64,000 nt of DNA, from contig NC_063275.1 in assembly GCF_910591885.1 (NCBI RefSeq), positions 22,742,501-22,806,500 of the forward strand, read 5' to 3'. Within the stretch, counting starts at the first letter, position 1, and every line of letters begins with the position of its first letter. Below the pieces are notes generated by a model. That model was given only the letters and a program-made list of their open reading frames with translations. It searched no databases and had not been told where the DNA came from. The DNA comes from Bombus terrestris (Eukaryota; Arthropoda; Insecta; Hymenoptera; Apidae). The position numbers and the translations under genes were made by a program. Positions 25,001-37,000 of the stretch are shown piece after piece.

Positions 25001-28000
25001 GCTTTAGCTTTCTCTTCTGTTGTGCCCTCAAGAAGTTCGACTTTTTCTTCTGTCACTCCTTCAGAGGTTTCAACTTTTTCTTTTCCCATTGCTTGTACTT
25101 TTATCTTTTCCTCTTCAGTTACTTCAAGAGCTTTAGCTTTCTCTTCTGTTGTCCCCTCAAGAAGTTCGACTTTTTCTTCTATCACTCTTTCAGAGGTTTC
25201 AACTTTTTCTTTTCCCATTGCTTGTACTATTATCGATTCTTCTTCAGTTACTTTAAGAGCTTTAGCTTTTTCTTCTGTTGTCCCCTCAAGAAGTTCGACT
25301 TTTCCTTCTGTCATTCCTTCGAGGGATTCAACTTTTTCTGTTCCCATTATTTGGACTTTGATCTTTTCCTCCTCAGTTACTTCAAGAGCTTTAGCTTTCT
25401 CCTCTGTTGTCCCCTCAAGAAGTTCGACTTTTCCTTCTGTCATTCCTTCGAGGGATTCAACTTTTTCTGTTCCCATTATTTGGACTTTGATCTTTTCCTC
25501 CTCAGTTACTTCAAGAGCTTTAGCTTTCTCTTCTATTGTGCCCTCAAGAAGTTCTACTTTTCCTTCTGTCACTTCTTCAAGGGTTTCGACTTTTTCTGTT
25601 CCCATTATTTGGACTTTGATCTTTTCCTCTTCAGTTACTTCAAGAGCTTTAGCTTTCTCCTCTGTTGTCCCTCCAAGAAGTTCGACTTTTCCTTCTGCCA
25701 CTTCTTCAAGGGTTTCGACTTTTTCTGTTCCCATTATTTGGACTTTGATCTTTTCCTCTTCAGTTACTTCAAGAGCTTTAGCTTTCTCCTCTGTTGTCCC
25801 TCCAAGAAGTTCGACTTTTCCTTCTGTCACTTCTTCAAGGGTTTCGACTTTTTCTGTTCCCATTATTTGGACTTTGATCTTTTCCTCTTCAGTTACTTCA
25901 AGAGCTTTAGCTTTCTCCTCTGTTATCCCTCCAAGAAGTTCGACTTTTCCTTCTGCCACTTCTTCAAGGGTTTCGTCTTTTTCTGTTCCCATTATTTGGA
26001 CTTTGATCTTTTCCTCTTCAGTTACTTCAAGAGCTTTAGCTTTCTCCTCTGTTGTCCCTCCAAGAAGTTCGACTTTTCCTTCTGCCACTTCTTCAAGGGT
26101 TTCGACTTTTTCTGTTCCCATTATTTGGACTTTGATCTTTTCCTCTTCAGTTACTTCAAGAGCTTTAGCTTTCTCCTCTGTTGTCCCTCCAAGAAGTTCG
26201 ACTTTTCCTTCTGTCACTTCTTCAAGGGTTTCGACTTTTTCTGTTGCCATTATTTGGACTTTGATCTTTTCCTCCTCAGTTACTTCAAGAGCTTTAGCTT
26301 TCTCCTCTATTGTCCCTCCAAGAAGTTCAACTTTTCCTTCTGTCACTTCTTCAAGAGTTTCAACTTTTTCTGTTCCCATTATTTGGACTTTGATCTTTTC
26401 CTCCTCAGTTACTTCAAGAGCTTTAGCTTTCTCCTCTATTGTCCCTCCAAGAAGTTCGACTTTTCCTTCTGTCACTTCTTCAAGAGTTTCAACTTTTTCT
26501 GTTCCCATTATTTGGACTTTGATCTTTTCCTCCTCAGTTACTTCAAGAGCTTTAGCTTTCTCCTCTATTGTCCCTCCAAGAAGTTCGACTTTTCCTTCTG
26601 TCACTTCTTCAAGGGTTTCAACTTTTTCTTTTCCCATTGCCTGTACCTTTATCTTTTCTTCTTCAGTTATTTCAAGAGCTTTAGCTTTCTCTTCTGTTGT
26701 CCCCTCAAGAAGTTCGACTTTTCCTTCTGTCACTTCTTCAAGAGTTTCAACTTTTTCTGTTCCCATTATTTGGACTTTGATCTTTTCCTCCTCAGTTACT
26801 TCAAGAGCTTTAGCTTTCTCCTCTATTGTCTCTCCAAGAAGTTCGACTTTTCCCTCTGTCACTCCTTCAAGGGTTTCAACTTTTTCTTTTCCTATTACTT
26901 GGACTTTGATCTTTTCCTCTTCAGTTACTTCAAGAGCTTTAGCTTTCTCTTCTGTTGTTCCCTCAAGAAGTTCGACTTTTTCTTCTGTCACTTCTTCAGA
27001 GGCTTCAACTTTTTCTTTTTCCATTACTTGAAGAACTTTGAACTTTCCCTCTCCGGTCGTTTCGCGCGCTTTTGTTATTTCCTTTTTCATTACTTCAAAG
27101 GTATCGACCGTTTCTTCTTTCATTGGTTCCGGACATTTAACTTTTCCTGTTTTCTGTTCTCGAAGCTCCTGAATTTTCTCTTCAGATTTTATTTCCTCTA
27201 TCTTCAATGGTTCTTCTTCAGGTGGTACTTTTTCAATAGTTAACACACTTTCCACTTCTTCCCTTGAAACTTCAATAATCTCATCGACAATAGTTTCAAT
27301 CTGTGTAATAGTAATAGGGACATCAGGCGAAATATTCTCTTCTTTCTCTTCTGTCATAATTTTCTCTACATTCGCCACCATTTCAATTTCTCTTATAGAA
27401 TCGTTCACACTCTCCAAAACATCCACCATAGCAGACAAGGTTTCGACAAGCGAAGAACCTTCAGAAGCTCGTTCTCTTATTAACCTGACCCGATGAAGAG
27501 ACAAAGAGGAAGCTAACTCTGTCGTAGAATTAGCCAGAGCCTGAAGAAGAGTCACAGTCTGGACAGAAACAGAGGATATCGACCTTTGATTAATTTTTTC
27601 CTTTAATACATTCAAAGCTGACTTAAGTTGATTAGTCGGATACAAAAATCCTTCAACGATAGCTTCTTCATCTACCGCTTGTTCAGTGAACGTTTGCATG
27701 AAATGTGTTTCTGATAACGTAATTTGCTTCTCTAAAGCTTCCAGCGACTTCGAAATCACTTGATGAACAGATTTATCCACATTCTTGTCCAAAACTGCAA
27801 TTGTATTCTTCAAATGATTAAACGAACTCGACAGATTATATTGAAGAGTAAATTCGTTGCTAGATCTTCTTGAATAATCAGTCCCACCAATTTGTTGTTG
27901 AACAGAGATAGTAGCATTCTTGAGTGAACTCAATGCACCTTCAAAAAGTGTGGCTCCTTCTAAATTAGAAATTCTTTCTAAAATGGTTGAAGTTTGTCTT

Positions 28001-31000
28001 TGTAAACCTTCGACTGCCTTTGAAATAACGCTTCGTCTTTCGTCTAACAAGGCTGATTCTGGAACTAAACTTTTTCTGCTACTCTGAACGACCGAAAGAC
28101 TGCTCAAAAATTCCACTAAAGGTTCAACAAGAGTTCGAAATTCTACAATTATTTCTCTTCGCTGATCTAAGAGCTCAAGCTCTTGCGAAGTTACGTTTAC
28201 TGTGTTTAATAAATAATCCAAAGGCTTCACCAGAATTCTGGCTACATCTGTTTCCAGAGTAACATCAGCTTGAGCTTCAAGAATTTTCATTTGTTCCTCG
28301 ATATTTTCTAGAGGTTTCGAAATCTCACGAAGAGATCCAAGAAGCTCTTGCCTAGAATGAATATCTTTCACAACGATTGGTACCGTATCTTTGATATCTC
28401 TGAGAAGATTCAAAATAGGTTCACAACTTTTCTTCAGATCAGAATTTTGATCAAGTTTCTCGATTGCACTATTGATCACTTCAGATTCGATCACGTTCAA
28501 AGGATGAATTAAATGGTTCAAGATTAACAGTTCTTGGGCACCATGCTGGTGTGACTGCTGGAGAACTTTCTGAAGATTGTTCAAAGGTTGGAGAAGGTTC
28601 CTTAGCACAGATACAGTCTGACTAACTATTTCTTCGTAGGAATTAACCGATGTTCCATAGGTTCCAGTTGTTACTCTCATCTCAGAAATCGTCTTCATTA
28701 GTTCTTCCACGGAATTAGCTAGTATAGAAACTGGAACAATGGTAGTTCCAGCTGTAGGTTCTTCAAAATCTTCCAAAATTCCTGTTATATCTACCTGAAC
28801 ACTTTCCAGCGTTTTAAACAAAGAAACAACCAAGCTTTTTGCTTCTTCTTCTTTCTTCGCTTTCTTCATATCTTTCTTTTCCTTTGGTAATTCTTCTATC
28901 GTTGTAATTAACTGTTCTGTTCTTTGAGAACTTTCTTCGACTGCAGTCTGTTCAGCTATCGATTCAGTAAACTGCGTTTCAAGCAATATCGTAGTGCTTT
29001 CCATTAGAGTTGCCTCAGGAATAGTTTCTTGAGAGACGTGTGCTGTAATTTCTTCTCTTTCTGGAAGAATAGTCTCCTGAGGAATGGACTCTTCTTGAAT
29101 GGTTTCTTGAGACGTCGTTGCTTCCACCATCTTCTCTTGAGTCATTGATTGTACCATTTCTTTCAATTCTTTCCTGTAAAGAGCCTCTTTGATAGAAATA
29201 GGTATCTGATTTTCAATTTCTTCCACGATATCCACTATAGGTTGAAGTGTTTCTTCTCCAGCGTGGTCTTTAAGGATGTCCATGATAGTCTGCAGGAGAT
29301 GCTTCATTGGTCTGCCCAATTCCTCTAAAGTTGTCAAATCTGCTGGTTCATGGTACATCGATATAGCATTTCGTAACCTTGTTAAAGGTTCACGAAGATC
29401 TGCCAAAGCCTCTATCAAATTTTCGTCACTTGGAGGTTCAGAATACGATGTTTCAATAGCAATTTTGTTTACGTCTTTCTTCAACTCATCGACGGTTGAA
29501 CTTAAAGCAGATTCTTCTTCGTCCTTCGTGCTTTCTTCAGATGCATTTGATAACCAATGTTTCATAGGATATAAGGATCGAGAGATCCTATCTGCTAAAC
29601 CAAACGACTGAACTTTCTGTTTCTTTGGTTCTTCCTTCTTCGGAATTAATTTTTCTGCTTCTCTTTTAGCTTTCTTTTTTGATGCCTCCCTTGCAATTAA
29701 TGGCGTGTCTTTCTCTATTTCTTCGAGTAATTCCAAAACTGGAAGAATTACGTCTGTTCTTGCGTCGGTGTTTACCATAGTTTGAACCAATCTCTTCAAT
29801 TTCTCGATTGGACTTATTAAATCTTTTAAAATTTGTTCCTCTTCAGGTTCATGTTCTTGGGTCAATAAAGATCTCTGCAGGCTCAACAGACATTCTTTTA
29901 GCAAAGAAACCTGTTCTACAATCTGTTCGTCTACTGGATTCTTTAAATTAGCAATCGCTACTGCTGAAGATCCAATACTTTGTCTTAGATCTTCTACAGA
30001 TATTGTGAGGCACGAGGTATAATTAGGATAGCTCTTTTCTTGCCTTTCCAACGCCGAAGACAAAGCAAAGTGAACATTACTGAGATTCTGATCGACGTTC
30101 AAACTGTCCAAAATATGTTTTGTCGCTTCTTCAGCTTCCACTAACTGAGATATTGTCTTTGGTAATTGAGTTTCAATCTCTTCTATCATTTTCCAAAGAT
30201 CTTTTATCGAATTGATATCTTCTTCTGATATGGAGTGTTTTAATGCTTTCGATACAACGATCTTCAGTTTTTCTACTGGAATCGACATTTTGCGAATCAC
30301 TGGAAGCTCCTGGAAAGTCCTTCCTTTGGAAACAAGAGCCGTTTGAAGATCCAGCAATGGATCCTTCAGATCTATCAGGCTATTTATCGTTTCATCTTCT
30401 CTCAAGGTCATCGCTGTATGAACTGCGTCAGATATATATTGTCTGAGCTCTACGAGACAAACAGCTATTTCGGAAGAAGCTAATAATTTCTGAGAACTAG
30501 CTGCTCCATTTGTAACAGATTCGACGTCTTCTATATTCTGTAGAGCAGTGCTTAAAGCTGCTTGCACATCTATCAAAGGATCCAGGACTCTATCTGTCAA
30601 ATTGTGAGGCTGTTCCTGTATCGATTTCGAAGATGTACTTTCTTCCAATTCGCTGTCCGTTTTATAAATAATTCGCTCGATGTTATTAACCATTTCCAAT
30701 ATATATTGCAAAGAATTCTCGTTCAAATTAATTATTGTTGATTTTAACTGGGAAATGGCGGGTTCCAAGAGTTTAGATATCGTTTCAGAATTTTCCGCGG
30801 TGGAAATCGAGGTTAGAGCGCACTGAAGAGAATACAAAGGACCTTCCAGACTTGTCAGAGATTCCAGGCCAATTTCTCGTCTTTGTGGTGTCCTCAGTCT
30901 TCTGTACATTTCGTCAATTCGGTCGAAAATGGAGCAGAGCCGAGGATCCAGAGTATCAGCAATGTTTTCGTACGTTTTCAACGTTTCCTGAAGGCTCAAT

Positions 31001-34000
31001 CTCACTTCCTTTAGAATATCTTGCTTAGGCTCTTCGACTATCCTTTTCTGATCTTCCATTGGCTTCTTGTCTTTTACTCTTTGAATTTCAACGATTGTTT
31101 GTTCAGTGGATTCTTGAAGAGACTCGATCAATTTCGTTCGATGCTCGGATAAGATGCCCCTCGTTTCGTAAGTCTCCAAGGCAGACTTTAACGTATCTAA
31201 TTTTGCTTTTAATTCGCGCGTTGGAGGAATAAGTTCTTCTGCAATGTTAGAAGCACCGTCTGCTTTTGCTTCGATGGTGGAAAAACGACTGAGAGCTCGC
31301 GCCATGTCTTCTATAGACTTCGAAAGAGATTCAACCACTACCGTATCCACAGTTTCTATCGTTCCTTTAGTTGGATCCACAGAAACATCGTTCAAAAAGA
31401 AGTCTAAAGTATTGAGAATATCCTGTAAGTTTGCTACCACCCTTGTAGTTCGTTTGTCCACAGTTAAAACATTCCTGACATTTTCATCGAGCTTAGAAAC
31501 TGCAGAAATCATCCTGATTAAAGCAATCGGTCTCTCGCCCTTTGCTCGTCCAGTTAGCTCATGTTCGAGCTTCGTGATTCCCATAAGAATCTCATCCACT
31601 GGGTCTGTCAGGCTCTCCAAAATAGCAATTAAATCCATCTTACGATTTTTCACGTTTTCCTGACGTTCTATTAATTCCATTCCACGAAGAAGCTCTTCTG
31701 TCGGACCACCGATAGCTTCCAATAAAGAAATTCGAATGGTTTGATTCAAAGATCTGTCACCCGCGTTCTTCAATGCTTTTGACTCTATAGAAGACACTTC
31801 TTCGCATAAGTTTTGAATGGGTTTGATAATGTTCTTCGTCACGATCATCTTACACTCTTCTTCGCTACCAGCGTTCAATTTAGTTTCCAGATTGTCGATG
31901 CTCACTAAAGTGTCTCTAACAATAAAAACAGGTTCTTTGAGCTTCCTCATATTATCCAACAATCTTTCCTTGTTACTTTTCGATAATGACTTGTCAGATT
32001 CACTGGTCGTCTGTTTCTTCTCGCTAGATTTATCAGCCACGTCTTCAACGTAAGGTTCTTCGGTCTTGTTTATAGACTCTATACGTTGAAGCATCTCGGT
32101 ATTGGCGCCTGCTGATCCACTTTTTCTTCGTTTTCCATCGATTTCGCTGCCAATGGACGACTCTTCCGAGCTACCTTTCTCTCTTTTATGCTTCTTCTTT
32201 CGGTGTTTTTTCTTCTTCGGGGCACCAGTGACGGAATCGAAGGAAGAATCCCCGCCAATTCCATCGTCTATGCTCGAGCCAGCTGTTTTCTCTGCACTCA
32301 GACTGCGTTTCCTTTCTCGTCCATCTTCGTACAATCTTTGAACTTGATTCTCTGAGATGGAAAGTCTTGCTGAAGACAGTGCATCAGCGAAAGTGTCGCT
32401 GTCGTCTTGTTTCAACGAAGAAACCGGTGACATTGGAGACACTGGTGAAAACGGTTCGTCTTTTTGAGCGCTGTGAAAGCTTTCTGACTCCATTTTGTGG
32501 CTCTTCTCGCTCTTCTCACTTTTGGACGAGGAGCTCGATTTTTTTCTCGGAGGTCTCGTCGGTGGTTTGTCATCTTCTTCCAGGCTATACCTGGCAGATC
32601 GTTTTAAAGAGCTGCGTGAGTCTTGATCCGGGGAGGAGAAGACGCGGGTTACGTCGTCCATGATAGACACGTCCTCGAAGTCGGCTTCTGTACGAAGGTC
32701 GTCGCCATCTTCCGCGCTGACGAAATAATCCGGAGACACGTCGATTACCACTGCTTCCATTAAGAGGTTTCCGGAATTCGAAGACTCCTTAACGAATCGC
32801 ATTGGCGGCAGTTCGATCACGTTGTGCTCTATAAAATATAGGGAATGAAGTCTTGAAGATTATAATTTTGTTAATTTTGAAAATTTCATCTTGCTGGTCT
32901 TTTATCGTTAGTTCTTGTTAGCCTCTTTCATCATTGGTTTATTGTTAGCTTTCTTATCGGTTTTCGTGAGAATTTAAAAGACGCAATAGTTTTAAAAAAC
33001 GTTAAATAGGCATTTGGCTATTTGTTTAAATTTAATGTCTAACATAATTGGATATAATAATACAACAAGCATAATATTCACTTTATTTCATTTAATTCTG
33101 ACAGGCAAAGTTTCTGTAATGAATTTTGGAAATTTTGTACACTCCTTGGTTTGCGATATTTGTTTAGGCGAATTATAGTTTACATTCCGAAAGATAAAAA
33201 GGGAATAGTATTGCAGCTAATATTCAATGAAAAATAGATAAATAAAACAGAGTCACAAAGCATCGTATAATAAAACTATCATAAAATAATAACATAAAAA
33301 TGAAGTAATACGCATAATTATATTTATAATAAATAAAAGTCTACCCTTTTCCTCCAGGTGCGTTCTATATCTTTTGTTATATTACGGCGGTAATAAAATA
33401 TTTGAAGATTAAACTTTACACAGCATAGAAGTTTACCTGTTACGTGTTCAGATAATTGATCAGCGTACATCTCAACGATCTGAAGAGCTTCTTCCTCAGT
33501 GAGATCAGGTGTTTCGTATAAGCTAACGGAAACCTCTTTACCATCGAAACTGAAGGATACTTCTCCTCGATCGTCCAACGTGACGGAATGATCGGTTTGT
33601 GGTGTATCGTATAACTGGGACGTTCTTTCTTCGTGAATCGTTGAAAGTGACAAGTTCCTAGCGAGTTCGTGACCGTTCGGTGACAGTGGTTCTTTCGCTT
33701 CTTTTTGAACCGGGAGTTTATCTATGAAACATATATTTGTTGGATTTGCAACATATTTAGTGAATTTTTCATAGTCATAAAGAATTTGCTGTTGCTAAAA
33801 ATACTTCATCCGATCTGATAAATGATCCTTAATTACAATAATTAGGATACCTTCGAAGCCAAGAAGGGACGCTGAACTGCTGACAGTTCCCATGCAATTT
33901 GTCGCTTCGCAGGTGTAAGTGCCCAAACAACAGGTGCCATCTTGTCCAGAAATGATCCTGTGAATATCTCCTGGCTTTAACTCGACTCCATCCTTGTACC

Positions 34001-37000
34001 ATTTCAGAATCGGTTGAGGCACACCGATCACTTTGCACTCTAAATTTACCGCGCCTTCTTCCGATAATATGGCGCGCAAACTCTCAAGAAACTTGGGTTT
34101 CTTGTAGTGCTTGGGAATGATTAATTTGAGAAAACAGGAAGTGACGCTTTGACCGTGATCGTTGGAAGCTACACACTTCCATTCGGCCTAAATCGTTACA
34201 TCGGAAACGATTATTATTTGTCCATTTAGTCTGTTAACGTTGAACATTGTCTTCTTCTTATTTTTGTAAACAGTTACTACTCACCTGATCGAGAAACTCG
34301 AGCTTTTGTACGTCGAGATGGCAAGTGCCAAGATTTTCCTTGGCAACCTGGTACTTCTCGCTCTCCTCCACTGGCTGGTCGTCCCTGTACCAAGCTAGGC
34401 TTGGCTCGGGCGAAATACTGACTGCGAAATTTACACAGACCAATGTTATTTGTAACTTGAAATTCTCTACCGATGACAGTCCCGTCTTTTATCTATGATA
34501 GTGTACCGTAACGTTTAAAAGGTTGAAAGTCGTACAGAATTTACGACAATATGATATCAGCATAGGAAGATATTTTTCTGATAGCTTTAAGAAGTTTAGT
34601 TTCTGATATAAATATCGCGTATTAAGTTGTCCGAAAAGTTTCTTTCGTTTTCTGAGGAAATAATAGAAGCACAAGGTTTTTTCTTTTATATTATTCTGTC
34701 GAACCACGTACGATCCATTTTCTTCTGTTGAGGAAAACACCGTGACATTTCACGGGCTTGCTTTCACGTTTGTGTGAAGCTGCATTGTTGTAAAATACAC
34801 GTTTGCGAAGGAAAGACACTTTCCGGACAACCTAATATGTTGATGTAGGTTTAGTAATGCTTTTACTCGTAACGTGAAATTCGTTATCTATGACGATCTT
34901 GCTTTTCACAGCTGTGATAATGCAAGTATTGAAATGTGTAAGAAATTTGGAAAGTCATACAGAATTGACGGCAAAATGATTTTTGACAATTACCTTGATG
35001 CTTTTAAGAAAATTGTAGCGTGATAAAGATGTAATCGTGCTTCATTCGTAATAGTGTCTTCTAAGTCAAAGATTAAGATAATAAATTAAATTTTGCATGC
35101 AATTACCTTGCACCGTAAATCGGAAATCTTCGTTAATTCTCGCTTCGCAACTTCTAAGACCTTTGATGAAAATGGGCGGCTGATTTGTGCTTAAAAGTTG
35201 CAGACGTTCTTCTTCGTTTAATTGATTTTGTATATCTTCGATCGTTAATTCGGCTGTACTTTTTGCTTCTCCCATACAATTTCTTGCGATGCAACAATAG
35301 GATCCTGGTACGAAATCGAATATTTACGAGCATTAAAGAAACGATAAAAAATCAAATATTTGGATGTTCAGATTGTACGATCGATACCTAAGGAGTTGGT
35401 CCCGGTTAATTGATAAACATCTCCTGGTTTTAGTTCCTGGCCGTCTTTGAACCACCTCAGCAATGGCGTGGGGAATCCTACAACTTTGCACTCAAAGGAC
35501 ACCAGACCTTCTTCTGTCAGGACAGCTTTCAAGCTTTCCATGAAGCGGGGTTTCCTGTAGTTCTTTGGAACTTGACGAATAAAAAATTAATTACACGATC
35601 TGACGATAAATCTCCAGTGCCATTTAAATATCAATTAACAACGAATCGACCTTTGAACGATTTAAAGATTTAAGATGTTTCAGAAATCTTCATTTTCTTA
35701 TTAGGCAACTAAATGATTGCGGATTTTGTCAATACCACCTAATGAGAAAATCCGCAATCACTTAGTTGCCAACCCAATAATACGATTGAATCAATTGATT
35801 CTCGAAATTGCCTAATAGTGAAAATTCAAGTAGTTTTATTTCTAATTCTAATTCCAATTAAATTTTTAGTTACAATAAGAAAATTGGCAAATTTTAATCA
35901 AATTAAGTTAAATGCATCGAGTGAAGAAAGTGTTAGTGTTCCACTTACTGGACATTGCAACGTAGCAAGTAGTAAACTGTTTCATATCCTCAGCGCTGGT
36001 AGCGACGCACTTCCACTCACCCTCGTCCATGGCTTCCACAGGGCTTACCTCTATGAAATATCCACCAAGGCCATCTTCCATCACGTGGTATTTCTCGCTC
36101 GGCTCGATGCGTCCTTCTTTGTTGTACCACGTAATTGCTTTCGGCCATGGTGGTACTTGAACTGTCACATCGTAATAAATTGAATCATTTCAACGATTAG
36201 TCGCATCGTTTATTTAATATCGAATAAGGAAAGAGAAGGTTTACATAGATGTACGAGTATGTGTGTATTTTACGATCCTTAAAACCTAGCAGAAAATGGA
36301 GAAATGAAATGTGATAATTTGAATATGAAATAATCGTCATAACTGGATAAGATTGATAGAAAAAAAAACAAATAAGAGAAAAAGAAATTGCAAAAGTTAT
36401 ACCTTGGCAAGAAAGCCGGAGAGTGTCCCCAATCCTGCAACATTCGTCCTGCAGAATCTTCGTGAAAGTAGGAAGAGGACCGGATGGTGTTAAGGAATCC
36501 GCTGGCTTCAACGAACCTTCCCTACTGCCTTTCCCAACCACGTGTACCTAAAAACATAAATTTCGTGTATATGTCCGAATGTCGTGAAAATTCTTTTCTG
36601 AAAACAAGGGCAATTAATGAGAAAAGCATAAACTTTTAAATATAATATAATAATAAAAATATACGCGTATATAATACAACATAAGAAAATGTAATATAAC
36701 GGTATAATATTGTTTAAGCTCGCTTACTTTTGAAGAAGAATAAGCAATTCCCATGCAGTTTACTGCCTCGCAAGTATAAATGCCAAGGGAGGTTGGGTCA
36801 TCGAGGTTGGCAGTTAAAGCGAAGACATCACCAGCCTTGATTTCTTTGTCGTCCTTGAACCATCTTAGCACCGGCGTAGGTACACCGACTACTTTACACT
36901 CCAAGGACACCGTACCTGTCTCTGTAAGAAGAGCTCGAAGCTCCTCGACGAATTCTGGCCTTTTGTACGCTTTTGGAACTGTAGATTAAAAATTGAAAAC

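Larger units (their letters stand above)
34422..35106 (-). other. Intron 8
   Basis: 685-nt intron made of two diverged copies of a ~160-bp segment with a mariner derivative between them. Confidence 0.75.

Noticed and set aside
24074..27243. Two antisense open frames of ~980 codons on the + strand
   Set aside because: They lie exactly opposite the 43-residue array. A stop-free repeat unit with period divisible by three keeps other frames open too. Their products are Ser/Phe-rich repeats with no domain.
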